64,000 nucleotides of DNA from NCBI RefSeq assembly GCF_005517195.1, contig NZ_CP040244.1:248001-312000 (forward strand), written 5' to 3'. This DNA is from Streptomyces vilmorinianum. GTDB taxonomy: Bacteria; Actinomycetota; Actinomycetes; Streptomycetales; Streptomycetaceae. A model generated the notes under the pieces. It did not search any database and was not told where the DNA came from. It saw only the letters and a program-made list of their open reading frames with translations. A program made the translations under genes and the position numbers. Position 1 is the first letter of the stretch. Each line of letters opens with the position of its first letter. Shown here piece by piece: positions 43,260 to 51,751 of the stretch.

Positions 43260-44621
43260 ATGACCCCTCATGTCGAACCCGATCCCCAGGCCGGCGCGGC
43301 CGTGAAGGCCGCCGACCGCGCGCACGTGTTCCACTCCTGGTCCGCCCAGGGCCTGATCGACCCGCTCGCCGTCGCCGGCGCCGAGGGTTCGTACTTCTGG
43401 GACTACGACGGCAACCGCTACCTCGACTTCACCAGCGGCCTCGTCTACACGAACATCGGCTACCAGCACCCCAAGGTCGTCGCCGCCATCCAGGAGCAGG
43501 CCGCGAAGCTCACCACCTTCGCGCCCGCCTTCGCCATCGACGTACGCTCCGAGGCCGCACGCCTCATCGCCGAGCGCACCCCCGGTGACCTGGACAAGAT
43601 CTTCTTCACCAACGGCGGCGCCGAGGCCGTCGAGAACGCCGTACGGATGGCCCGGCTGCACACCGGCCGCCACAAGGTGCTCTCCGCCTTCCGCTCGTAC
43701 CACGGCGCCACCTCCACCGCGATCAACCTGACCGGCGACCCGCGCCGCTGGGCCTCCGACACCGGCTCCGCCGGCGTCGTGCGCTTCTGGGCGCCGTTCC
43801 TCTACCGCTCGCCGTTCTACGCCGAGAACGAGCGGCAGGAGTGCGAGCGCGCACTCGCGCACCTCGAGGACACCATCGCCTTCGAGGGGCCGGCGACCAT
43901 CGCCGCGATCATCCTGGAGACCGTCCCCGGCACCGCCGGCATCATGACCCCGCCGCCCGGCTACCTCGCCGGCGTCCGCGAGATCTGCGACAAGTACGGG
44001 ATCGTCTTCGTCCTCGACGAGGTCATGGCGGGCTTCGGCCGGACCGGCAAGTGGTTCGCCGCCGAGCACTTCGACGTCGTGCCCGACCTGATGACCTTCG
44101 CCAAGGGCGTGAACTCCGGTTACGTACCCCTCGGCGGTGTCGCCATCTCCGCCGAGATCGCCGCCACCTTCGACAAGCGGCCCTACCCCGGCGGCCTGAC
44201 CTACTCCGGCCACCCGCTCGCCTGCGCCGCCGCCGTGGCCACCATCCAGGTCATGGAGGACGAGAAGGTCGTCGAGCACGCCGCCCACATCGGAGAGACC
44301 GTCCTCGGCCCCGGCCTGCGCGAGCTCGCCGAGCGTCACCCGTCGGTGGGCGAGGTGCGCGGCATGGGCACGTTCTGGGCGCTCGACCTCGTCAAGAACA
44401 AGGAGACGCGCGAGCCGCTCGTCCCGTACAACGCGGCGGGTGAGGCCAACGCCCCCATGGCGGCCTTCGGCGCGGCGGCCAAGAAGCACGGCCTGTGGCC
44501 CTTCATCAACATGAACCGCACCCACGCCGTCCCCGCCTGCAACGTCTCCGAGGCGGAGGCCAAGGAGGGTCTCGCCGCCCTCGACGCGGCGCTGAGCGTG
44601 GCCGACGAGCACACCGCGTAA
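43260..44621 (+). CDS. Class III PLP aminotransferase (omega-amino acid type)
   Basis: 453 residues. Typical of omega-transaminases: FWDYDGNRYLDFTSGLVYTNIG, FFTNGGAEAVENAVRMAR, YHGAT, the Asp in FVLDEVMAGFGRTGKW and the PLP lysine in TFAKGVNSGYVPLGG. It transfers amino groups from beta-alanine, GABA or similar amines to pyruvate or 2-oxoglutarate. The protein starts at the ATG at 43260 (MTPHVEPDPQ). The 131 bases to the GntR gene, on the same strand, hold no terminator that I recognise. Substrate unproven. Confidence 0.92.
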   Translation: MTPHVEPDPQAGAAVKAADRAHVFHSWSAQGLIDPLAVAGAEGSYFWDYDGNRYLDFTSGLVYTNIGYQHPKVVAAIQEQAAKLTTFAPAFAIDVRSEAARLIAERTPGDLDKIFFTNGGAEAVENAVRMARLHTGRHKVLSAFRSYHGATSTAINLTGDPRRWASDTGSAGVVRFWAPFLYRSPFYAENERQECERALAHLEDTIAFEGPATIAAIILETVPGTAGIMTPPPGYLAGVREICDKYGIVFVLDEVMAGFGRTGKWFAAEHFDVVPDLMTFAKGVNSGYVPLGGVAISAEIAATFDKRPYPGGLTYSGHPLACAAAVATIQVMEDEKVVEHAAHIGETVLGPGLRELAERHPSVGEVRGMGTFWALDLVKNKETREPLVPYNAAGEANAPMAAFGAAAKKHGLWPFINMNRTHAVPACNVSEAEAKEGLAALDAALSVADEHTA

Positions 44622-44752
44622 CAAGCACACCGCTTGACAAGCGCACCGCGTAACGAACAACACCGCGCAGTGGAACGCGCAGGGCGGAAGCGGGGCGGTT
44701 CCCTCCGTCTGGTCTAGGGTGTCCCGAAACCGGACGGAGGGGGCCGACCATC

Positions 44753-45448
44753 ATGCCCGCGAGCGGAGCTGTCACCCGCAACACCTTGCGGCGGCAGATC
44801 GCGGACGCGCTGCGTGACGAGGTGCTCGCTGGGCGTTTGCAGCCCGGGCAGGAATTCACCGTCAAACAGATCGCGGAGCAGTACGGAGTCTCCGCGACGC
44901 CGGTACGCGAAGCCCTCGTCGACCTCTCCGCGCAAGGCCTCCTCGACTCCGACCAGCACCGCGGTTTCCGGGTGCACGAGTTCACGATCGACGACTACCG
45001 CGGGATGGTCGAGGCCCGCATGCTCGTCGTGGACGGGATCTTCCGCCGCCACGATCCCGTCGCCCATCCACTGGGTCCCGACGTCTCCCGAGGGCTCGCG
45101 CTCGTCTCCGTACGGCGCCGGGGCGAGTCCGCGGCTCGGGCGGCCCGTGCCGGGGACCTGGACGTCCTCATCGGGTACGACATCCGCTACTGGCGCGAGC
45201 TGGCCCACCTGGTGTCCGCCAACGACTACATCGCCGACTTCCTGCACCGGCTGCGGGTCCAGGCGTGGGTGTTCTCCGTGCCGTATCTGCGCTCCGACCG
45301 TGATGTGCTGGGCTGGCTGTGGAGCGGGCACGTCGACCTCGTGGACGCGCTCACGCTCGGCGACGCGGAGGCGGCGATCGCGGTCGTACGGGCGTACAAC
45401 ACGCAGTCGCTGGAGTGGGCGGACCGACTGGAGCGGCTCTCCCGTTGA
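44753..45448 (+). CDS. GntR-family (FadR/FCD) transcriptional regulator
   Basis: 231 residues. N-terminal winged helix: LRRQIADALRDEVLAGRLQPGQEFTVKQIAEQYGVSATPVREALVDLSAQGLL (about 10-65), then an all-helical FCD ligand-binding domain with conserved residues DIRYWRELAHLVSANDYI and GHVDLVDALTLGD. ATG at 44753 after GGAGGGGGCC. It follows the aminotransferase gene and may control it or a metabolic locus; ligand unknown. Confidence 0.92.
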   Translation: MPASGAVTRNTLRRQIADALRDEVLAGRLQPGQEFTVKQIAEQYGVSATPVREALVDLSAQGLLDSDQHRGFRVHEFTIDDYRGMVEARMLVVDGIFRRHDPVAHPLGPDVSRGLALVSVRRRGESAARAARAGDLDVLIGYDIRYWRELAHLVSANDYIADFLHRLRVQAWVFSVPYLRSDRDVLGWLWSGHVDLVDALTLGDAEAAIAVVRAYNTQSLEWADRLERLSR

Positions 45449-45560
45449 GGGTCCACCGGGTTGACCGGGCGTGTCGAAGGGCAGGTCACCACCGGGTGTG
45501 CGGCGCGGACCGCGCCGACTACCCTGGCCGTCCCTGCAACTGACGGAGAGCGAGCCTCCC

Positions 45561-46211
45561 TTGGCCTGTGACCTGTGGCTGGTCCCCCTTGTCGACGTGC
45601 TGTGCCACAGCCCCGACAATCCCTTCGCCGAAGAGATCGCCGCCTACGACACGGTGCTGACCGCGTCCGGTCTGCCCACCGTCCCCGTCTTCGCGTACAT
45701 GCCGGGGCTCTCCGGTGACGTCGCGCCCGTCGCCGGGTTCGACTACGACGCCCTGCACTTCCTGCGCCGCGCCTACCTGCTGCACCTGTGCGGCCTCCCG
45801 GTCGAACCGGTCGACGAGCTCGGCGGGGACTACGAGCAGCTCCTGGAAATGTTCGAGTCGACCGCGCAGCAGTCGCACCTCGTCTGGCACTACGACCACG
45901 CCGGCGCCTACGTGCCCGTGGACTTCCCGGCCCCCCTCTCCAACGACGAGCTCCTGGAGGGCGGCGGGCCGCTGGGGTCCTCGCACGGGCTGCTGCGGGA
46001 ACTGGAGTTCGTCGCGCCCGCGATCGGGATCGACCCGGCCAACCCGCCGGCCGCGCCGCTGCCGCCGGAGCGGCCGACCTCGCTGGAGGAACCGGCGCAG
46101 CCGATCGCGTACGACGACAGCCCCTTCGCGCGGGAGCGCCATGTGTGGCTCGGGCTGCACGCGGCGGCGACCCGGAGCCTCGGACAGGGCTCGATGATCA
46201 TCCTGAGCTGA
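45561..46211 (+). CDS. Conserved hypothetical protein
   Basis: 216 residues beginning from a TTG at 45561. The protein reads CDLWLVPLVDVLCHSPDNPF, then LPTVPVFAYMPGLSGDVAPV, FDYDALHFLRRAYLLHLCGLP and a C-terminal ARERHVWLGLHAAATRS. Rich in aromatic and acidic residues, no membrane segment, no known domain. No good ribosome site is seen before the TTG (GGAG is 14 bases away). A 19-bp tandem array begins right after its stop. Confidence 0.75.
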   Translation: MACDLWLVPLVDVLCHSPDNPFAEEIAAYDTVLTASGLPTVPVFAYMPGLSGDVAPVAGFDYDALHFLRRAYLLHLCGLPVEPVDELGGDYEQLLEMFESTAQQSHLVWHYDHAGAYVPVDFPAPLSNDELLEGGGPLGSSHGLLRELEFVAPAIGIDPANPPAAPLPPERPTSLEEPAQPIAYDDSPFARERHVWLGLHAAATRSLGQGSMIILS

Positions 46212-46337
46212 TACCGACCGAAGGAGCCGGTACCGACCGAAGGAGCCGGTACCGACCGAAGGAGCCGGTACCGACCGAAGGAGCCGGTACCGACCGAAGG
46301 AGCCGGTACCGACCGAAGAGCCGGTACCGACCGAAAG
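46212..46337 (+). repeat. 19-bp tandem array just after a stop codon
   Basis: Unit TACCGACCGAAGGAGCCGG starts at 46212, 46231, 46250, 46269 and 46288 as perfect copies. A sixth copy (46307-46324) lacks one G and a seventh (46325 on) is partial. It lies between the hypothetical gene's stop and a terminator hairpin, so it would be in the 3' untranslated region. Confidence 0.97.
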
Positions 46338-46338
46338 A

Positions 46339-46364
46339 AGGGCGCCTCCTGCCGGGGGCGCCCT
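46339..46364. terminator. Bidirectional terminator after the 19-bp array
   Basis: AGGGCGCC (46339-46346) pairs with GGCGCCCT (46357-46364) across a 10-base loop. It separates the convergent hypothetical and SLATT genes. Confidence 0.75.
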
Positions 46365-46372
46365 CTTCGGTG

Positions 46373-47131
46373 TCAGCGGGGCTCGGGCGGCCGCTGCCTC
46401 GGCATGTTGGGGCGGGTGCCCGGAGGCAGCGGGAAGCGGGACGAGGGGTGCGCCCCCTCGGGGCGGGCAGCGACCACGCCCACCGACTGCAGGGCCAGCG
46501 GCGCCGGACCGGAGCGGAACTCGACCATCCAGTCCGCCGTCTCCGCCCGTACGAGCTCGGTCACGTCCTCCGAGAACCGCCGCAGCACCCCCAGGCACCG
46601 CTCCGCCGCCTCGCTCGCGGTCCCCTCCGTCGGCCCGAGGACCTCCCGTACGCTCTCCGACGCCCAGTCGAACTGCAGCGCCTGAAGTCGCCGCTGCACC
46701 GCCTGCGCCGTCGCCACGTCCCTTATCCAGCCGGACGTCAGCCCGAAGTACCGGTCGCACGCCATGCACGCCGCGCCGAGCAGCAGGGACAGATACCCCC
46801 AGCCCGCCGCCCCGTCGGCCGCGACGCCCGTGAGGTCGAGCAGCGGCAGCGCCGCGCCGGCGATGACGCCCAGCGCCGTACCGACCCGCAGCGCCCGCGC
46901 GCAGCGGCGTTTCCAGACACGGTCGGACAGGTACCACTCCGCCGTGCGCAGCGCGTTGGACTCGACCCAGCGGTACAGCTCGTCCAGCCGCTCCGCAGGC
47001 TCACCCCAGTCGCCGAGCGGGAACGGCGTCCCGGTCAGATCGCGGCTCGCGGCGGGCCGCCCGGGCCGCCCCGGCTGTTCCGGCTGCCCGGGTGGCGGCT
47101 GCGGCGGCTGCATCTCCGGCTGCTGGCTCAC
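46373..47131 (-). CDS. SLATT-domain membrane protein
   Basis: 252 residues. A Pro/Gln-rich N-terminus (1-40), then RLDELYRWVESNALRTAEWYLSDRVWKRRCARALRVG followed by two membrane segments (GTALGVIAGAALPLL and GYLSLLLGAACMAC) and a helical tail LQFDWASESVREVLGPTEGTASEAAER. This matches the SLATT (SMODS/two-TM) class, which is often found in nucleotide-based defence systems, though stand-alone copies like this one are common in Streptomyces. No cyclase is adjacent. The C-terminus is proline-rich. ATG at 47131. Confidence 0.8.
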   Translation of the reverse strand: MSQQPEMQPPQPPPGQPEQPGRPGRPAASRDLTGTPFPLGDWGEPAERLDELYRWVESNALRTAEWYLSDRVWKRRCARALRVGTALGVIAGAALPLLDLTGVAADGAAGWGYLSLLLGAACMACDRYFGLTSGWIRDVATAQAVQRRLQALQFDWASESVREVLGPTEGTASEAAERCLGVLRRFSEDVTELVRAETADWMVEFRSGPAPLALQSVGVVAARPEGAHPSSRFPLPPGTRPNMPRQRPPEPR

Positions 47132-47380
47132 CGGGGCACTCCTCTGTTCAGCTCAGCGCTCGTGGCCTTCTGTGACGTGCGGTGCACGTGGTGCCTGCCC
47201 TTCCTACCGCCGAATGGTGGTCTGTGGGCCCGGAATCCCGGGATTTCCGCCCGCAAGGGGGTCTTGATCAGGTAGAGGAGCCCGCAGTTTCTCACTCGAA
47301 AGAGTTGTGGCGGCAGGCCGGGCATGGACCACGTAGGCTCGGCGTACCGAACATCTGTCGTCGAAATGCCAGGAGTGACC

Positions 47381-47716
47381 GTGATTCCCGGTGGTGGCCA
47401 GCCCAACATGCAGCAGCTCCTCCAGCAGGCCCAGAAGATGCAGCAGGACCTCGCGCGCGCCCAGGAGGAACTCGCCGCGACCGAGGTCGAGGGCCAGGCG
47501 GGCGGCGGCCTCGTGCGGGCGACGGTCACCGGCTCCGGCGAGCTGCGCGGCCTGGTGATCGACCCCAAGGCCGTCGACCCGGAGGACACGGAGACGCTGG
47601 CCGACCTGGTCGTGGCCGCGGTCCAGGCCGCCAACGACAACGCGCAGCAGCTGCAGCAGGCCAAGCTGGGCCCGCTGGCGCAGGGCCTGGGCGGCATGCC
47701 GGGCCTCGGCTTCTGA
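47381..47716 (+). CDS. YbaB/EbfC nucleoid-associated protein
   Basis: 111 residues. [62 protein letters not shown] is the standard YbaB fold. GTG at 47381 has AGGAG five bases before it. It binds DNA as a dimer and is nearly always next to recR, as here (81 bases downstream). The Gly/Met-rich tail [12 protein letters not shown] is characteristic of actinobacterial forms. It probably works with RecR in recombination and nucleoid shape. Confidence 0.94.
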   Translation: MIPGGGQPNMQQLLQQAQKMQQDLARAQEELAATEVEGQAGGGLVRATVTGSGELRGLVIDPKAVDPEDTETLADLVVAAVQAANDNAQQLQQAKLGPLAQGLGGMPGLGF

Positions 47717-47797
47717 GCCCCCGGCGGCTCCTGGGCTTCTAAGGCGCCCCGGCAGCCACTACCGTAAGAAACAAGCACTTCTGAGAAGGGCGTTCCG

Positions 47798-48397
47798 TTG
47801 TACGAAGGCGTGGTTCAGGACCTCATCGACGAACTGGGCAGGCTGCCCGGCGTCGGTCCCAAGAGCGCGCAGCGGATCGCCTTCCACATCCTCCAGGCGG
47901 AACCGACCGACGTACGCCGGCTCGCGCACGCGCTCCTGGAGGTCAAGGAGAAGGTCAGGTTCTGCGCGGTCTGCGGCAACGTGGCACAGCAGGAGCAGTG
48001 CAACATCTGCCGCGACCCGCGCCGGGACCAGTCGGTCATCTGTGTGGTCGAGGAGCCCAAGGACGTCGTGGCGATCGAGCGGACGCGTGAGTTCCGCGGG
48101 CGCTACCACGTGCTCGGCGGCGCGATCAGCCCGATCGAGGGCGTCGGCCCGGACGACCTGCGCATCCGTGAGCTGCTCACGCGGCTCGCGGACGGGACGG
48201 TCACGGAGCTGATCCTGGCGACCGACCCGAACCTGGAGGGCGAGGCCACCGCGACGTACCTGGCGCGGATGATCAAGCCCATGGGACTCAAGGTCACGCG
48301 TCTGGCGAGCGGGCTCCCGGTCGGCGGCGATCTGGAGTACGCCGACGAGGTCACCCTGGGGCGTGCCTTCGAGGGGCGGCGACTGCTAGATGTATGA
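47798..48397 (+). CDS. recR: Recombination mediator RecR
   Basis: 199 residues. N-terminal helix-hairpin-helix ([17 protein letters not shown]), a C4 zinc finger (Cys56, Cys59, Cys68, Cys71 in [17 protein letters not shown]), a TOPRIM domain ([33 protein letters not shown]) and a C-terminal Walker-B-like segment. It loads RecA onto gapped DNA with RecO. TTG start at 47798, GAGAAGGG seven bases before. It is in the ybaB-recR pair; the next gene is 44 bases on. Confidence 0.97.
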   Translation: MYEGVVQDLIDELGRLPGVGPKSAQRIAFHILQAEPTDVRRLAHALLEVKEKVRFCAVCGNVAQQEQCNICRDPRRDQSVICVVEEPKDVVAIERTREFRGRYHVLGGAISPIEGVGPDDLRIRELLTRLADGTVTELILATDPNLEGEATATYLARMIKPMGLKVTRLASGLPVGGDLEYADEVTLGRAFEGRRLLDV

Positions 48398-48441
48398 CGA
48401 CAGGGTCTGCGCGCCGGCCGCGCCCGAAGGAGGCACCCGCG

Positions 48442-49104
48442 ATGTCTGACGCCACACTGCACGCGATCACGCAGGATCCGGACGACTTCGCGGTCCAGAT
48501 CGCCGACTCGATCGAGTCCTTCATCGTGGCCACCACGGAAGTGGCCAAGGGCGACGAGCCCGACAGCGCGGTGCCCTTCCTGCTCCTGGAGATCTCCCAG
48601 CTGCTGCTGGCCGGCGGCCGGCTGGGCGCGCACGAGGACATCGTCCCGGACGAGCGCTACGAGCCCGACACGGGCCCGGAGCCGGACGTCGACGACCTGC
48701 GCGAGCGGTTCGCGGTGATGCTGGACCCGGTGGACGTCTTCTCGGAGGTCTTCGACCCGTACGAGCCCCGCAAGGCGCCCGTCCCGGCCCGGATCTCCGA
48801 CAACCTCGCCGACATCGTCACCGACCTGCGCCACGGTCTGGCCCACTACCGGGCGGGCCGGACGAGCGAGGCGCTGTGGTGGTGGCAGTTCTCGTACTTC
48901 TCCAACTGGGGTCCGACGGCCTCGGCGACCCTGCGGGCGCTGCAGTCCCTCGTCGCCCACGTCCGTCTCGACCAGCCGCTGGCGGCCCTGGACGGCCTCG
49001 ACACGGACGAGGACCTGGCGGAGGACGACCTCGCGGAGGAGGCGGGCAAGGTCATGGCGGAGGAGATCGCGGGCCCGCTGGGTCTGCGCACGCTGAAGAA
49101 GTAG
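48442..49104 (+). CDS. DUF5063 family protein
   Basis: 220 residues of a family that follows recR in many Streptomyces (recalled). It reads DPDDFAVQIADSIESFIVATTEVAK, YEPDTGPEPDVDDLRERFAVMLDP, ISDNLADIVTDLRHGLAHYRAGRTSEALWWWQFSYFSNWG: acidic, helical and soluble. AAGGAGG stands eight bases before the ATG, a strong ribosome site. The recR-DUF5063 spacing (44 bases) suggests an operon. Function unknown; a repair role is only a context guess. Confidence 0.9.
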   Translation: MSDATLHAITQDPDDFAVQIADSIESFIVATTEVAKGDEPDSAVPFLLLEISQLLLAGGRLGAHEDIVPDERYEPDTGPEPDVDDLRERFAVMLDPVDVFSEVFDPYEPRKAPVPARISDNLADIVTDLRHGLAHYRAGRTSEALWWWQFSYFSNWGPTASATLRALQSLVAHVRLDQPLAALDGLDTDEDLAEDDLAEEAGKVMAEEIAGPLGLRTLKK

Positions 49105-49158
49105 CGCGTCCTTCCCGGCTCCCCGCGGGGGTGACGGCCGCCCTGCCATGATGTGGTC

Positions 49159-49560
49159 ATGACGGGGCAAGGACGTGCGAAGGCGTTGCTGTGGACCGGC
49201 GTCGGCGTCGGGGCGGTCGGAGTCGTGGCGCTCGTCGTCGTGGCCGTCGCCGACCTCGGGAAGGCCGATCAGATCGCGAGCGTGGTCGGGGCGGTACTGG
49301 CCGCCGCGGGCCTGGGGCTCTCGCTCTGGTCGCGAGGCGGGGGTGGTGTGAGTGCCTCCGGGGAGCGGTCCGTGGCCGCCGGCGGGAACATCGGGTCCGT
49401 GGCCACGGGGAACGGCGCCCAGGCCGGTCCCGCGCCCACGATGCCCGCCGGTGGGACACCGGCCGCCGGGACACTGGCCGCCGGGCCCGTCACCGCGTCC
49501 GGGGACCGGTCCGTCGCCGCCGGTGGGGACATCGGGAGCGTGTCGACGGGCGACGCGTGA
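49159..49560 (+). CDS. Two-TM membrane protein with RSVAAGGxIG repeats
   Basis: 133 residues. Two hydrophobic helices (about 8-34 and 38-59) precede two copies of a Gly-rich motif, ASGERSVAAGGNIGSVATGN and ASGDRSVAAGGDIGSVSTGD, joined by an Ala/Pro/Thr linker. A third copy opens the next protein. The stop overlaps the STAND gene start (GTGA), so the two are co-translated; they could also be one gene split in the overlap. No ribosome site is seen before the ATG at 49159. Function unknown; likely a membrane-bound partner of the STAND protein. Confidence 0.75.
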   Translation: MTGQGRAKALLWTGVGVGAVGVVALVVVAVADLGKADQIASVVGAVLAAAGLGLSLWSRGGGGVSASGERSVAAGGNIGSVATGNGAQAGPAPTMPAGGTPAAGTLAAGPVTASGDRSVAAGGDIGSVSTGDA

Positions 49561-51647
49561 GCGGCGGCGTCGAAGCCTCCGGGGACCGGTCCGTCGCGGC
49601 CGGCGGGAACATCGGGTGGGTCAGCACCGGGGACCACGTCACCCGGGTCGAGCGGGCGACCCTGCTGCCGCCGGAGGCCCTGGCCTCGGCCGCGTACCCG
49701 GGCAGACTGGTGAACGTGCCCCGGCGCCACGCGCACTTCGTCGGCAGGCGGCGCGAAATCGCGCTCCTCGACGAGGAGTTCGACGTCCTGGTCGTCTGCG
49801 GGCTCGGCGGTGTCGGCAAGTCCACGCTCGCCGCGCGCTGGGTGTCGGGAGAGATCGAGGACCACGACCTCGTCTGGTGGATCAACGCCGAGAACCGGTC
49901 CGAACTCGACGCCGGCCTCGCCGGCCTCGCCGCCGCCATGCAGCCCGCCCTCATCGACGTACTGCCCCAAGAGGCGCTGCGCGAGCGGGCGTTGCAGTGG
50001 CTGTCCGGCAACGACAGATGGCTGCTCGTCCTCGACGACGTCTCCGAACCCGCCGACGTCGGGGCGCTGCTCGCCCGCGTCGCCCGCGCCGGCCATGTCG
50101 GCCACGTCCCCCGCGCCGGCCACGTCCCCCGCGCCGGCCACGTCGGCCGTGTCGGCCACGGGAAGATCCTGATCACCACCCGGCAGGCCGGCGGCTGGTA
50201 CGGGATCGCGAGGGTTCTCACGCTGGACGTGCCGGACCGGAGCGAGTCCGTCGAGATGTTCACCCGGATCCTCACCCACACCGGTCCGCGCGACACCTCC
50301 GGGACGTACGCCCTGTGCGCGACGCTGGGTCAGCTGCCGCTCGCGGTGGCGCAGGCGGCCGCGTACTGCGCCGAGACCCGGACGTCGCCTGCCGAGTACC
50401 TGGAGCAACTCGCTCAGTATCCCGGGGAGTTGTACGAGATCCCCGTCGAGGGCGGCGTCGACGGCGGGCAGGCCGTCGCCTGGACCTGGCGGCTGACCCT
50501 GGACAGGCTCGCGGTGGCCGACCCGCTGACCGGGACGATCCTGCGGGTCCTCGCCTGGTGGGGGCCGGAACGGATTCCGCGCGCGCTGCTGGAGCGGCTC
50601 GCCCCGCCGCTGTCCGTGCGGCGCGCGGTCGGGCGGCTGGCGGCGCACAGCATGGTGACGCTGCACGAGGACGGGGCCGTCTCCGTGCACCGGCTGGTCC
50701 AGGCCGTGGCGCGTACGCCGGACGCGAGCGATCCGCACCGGCGGGCGGAGGACATCGACGCGGCGCGGCTCCTCGCCGAGGAGGCGCTGGGCCTGGCCGC
50801 GCCGGCGGACAGCGCGGAGGCGGGGGAATGGGCCGCCTGGCGGATCCTGTTCCCGCACATCGAGGCGTACGTCCAGCACACCGACGCGGCGGCGGACACC
50901 GCGCGCACGGCGGCGCTGATGGACCGGGCGGCCCGGTGCATGCTGGGCGCCGGTGACACGCTGCGGGCGGCGGACTGGTTCGAGCGGGTCGTGGCCTGCC
51001 GGGAGCAGGTCCTCGGAGCGGACGACGTACGGACCCTCGGCAGCCGTGAGGGCATCGCCGAGTGCTGGGCCCGTGAGGGGCACCTGGGGGAGTCGTACCG
51101 CCTCCAGGAGTGGATCGTGGCCGATCTGGAACGCGTCCTGGGCGAGGACAGGGCCGAGACCCACCTGGCACGGGGACGCCTCGCGATCACGCTGCGCCAC
51201 ATGGGGGACATGGACGGCGCGGTCGCCCTCCTGGAGGGCGCGCTCGCCGGGCTGGAGCGGCTGCTCGGGCCCGCCCACCGCGACACCCTGCGGGTGCGGA
51301 ACAACCTGGGCGTCGCCTACCAGGACGCGCGGCGGTTCGCCGACGCCATCGCCCTGCACGAGCGGACGCTGGCCGAACGCCGGGAGCTGCTCGGCGCCGC
51401 CCATCCCGAGACGCTCACCTCCCGGCTCAACCTGGCGCGGCTGTACGAGGCCGTGGGGGAGGCGGAGCGGGCGGTGGCGGAGTTCGACGCGGTGGTGGAC
51501 GACAGCGTCCGGTTCCTGGGGGAGGACCACCCCTTCACCACGCACCTGGGGCATGTGAGCCCGCCCACACCTCCGCGTACCTCGGCCGGTCCCGGGCAGG
51601 GACCCCGTCCCGGGCGGCCCGGCCCGCCGGACGTGATCGCACCCTGA
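49557..51647 (+). CDS. STAND ATPase with NB-ARC and TPR domains
   Basis: 696 residues. Starts with the same Gly-rich motif as its neighbour (EASGDRSVAAGGNIGWVSTG). After VPRRHAHFVGRRREIALLDEEF comes an NB-ARC domain: P-loop CGLGGVGKSTLAARW (about residue 82), Walker B RWLLVLDDV, a KILITTR sensor and LPLA in LGQLPLAVAQAAAYC. A winged-helix part and C-terminal tetratricopeptide repeats (from about 470 to 660) follow. NB-ARC/STAND proteins are ATP-driven switches, in bacteria often phage sensors or regulators. A repetitive insert of about 25 residues (ARAGHVGHVPRAGHVPRAGH) lies between Walker B and the sensor. GTG start. Confidence 0.87.
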   Translation: MSGGVEASGDRSVAAGGNIGWVSTGDHVTRVERATLLPPEALASAAYPGRLVNVPRRHAHFVGRRREIALLDEEFDVLVVCGLGGVGKSTLAARWVSGEIEDHDLVWWINAENRSELDAGLAGLAAAMQPALIDVLPQEALRERALQWLSGNDRWLLVLDDVSEPADVGALLARVARAGHVGHVPRAGHVPRAGHVGRVGHGKILITTRQAGGWYGIARVLTLDVPDRSESVEMFTRILTHTGPRDTSGTYALCATLGQLPLAVAQAAAYCAETRTSPAEYLEQLAQYPGELYEIPVEGGVDGGQAVAWTWRLTLDRLAVADPLTGTILRVLAWWGPERIPRALLERLAPPLSVRRAVGRLAAHSMVTLHEDGAVSVHRLVQAVARTPDASDPHRRAEDIDAARLLAEEALGLAAPADSAEAGEWAAWRILFPHIEAYVQHTDAAADTARTAALMDRAARCMLGAGDTLRAADWFERVVACREQVLGADDVRTLGSREGIAECWAREGHLGESYRLQEWIVADLERVLGEDRAETHLARGRLAITLRHMGDMDGAVALLEGALAGLERLLGPAHRDTLRVRNNLGVAYQDARRFADAIALHERTLAERRELLGAAHPETLTSRLNLARLYEAVGEAERAVAEFDAVVDDSVRFLGEDHPFTTHLGHVSPPTPPRTSAGPGQGPRPGRPGPPDVIAP
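50085..50160 (+). repeat. 18-bp-unit insertion inside the NB-ARC domain
   Basis: Repeats of CCGCGCCGGCCACGTC-type units encode R-A-G-H-V-P/G repeats. It interrupts the usual spacing between Walker B and the sensor motif KILITTR; length is a multiple of three. Confidence 0.85.
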
Positions 51648-51710
51648 GCGGGACATCTCAGGATGTGATATACGGTCGGCGATTCCGGGCCGCTCGTTAG
51701 ACTGAGCCGA

Positions 51711-51728
51711 CCGCAGTGATGACTGCGG
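51711..51728 (+). other. Hairpin in the aspartokinase leader
   Basis: CCGCAGT, loop GATG, ACTGCGG: a perfect 7-bp stem, 23 bases before the start and 12 bases before the GAGGAG ribosome site. It could influence translation. Seen directly; role not known. Confidence 0.5.
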
Positions 51729-51751
51729 CAGAGACCGAGCGAGGAGCGCAC

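Noticed and set aside
46373..47131. CBASS-like defence role for the SLATT protein
   Set aside because: No nucleotidyltransferase or effector gene is next to it; such single copies are common.
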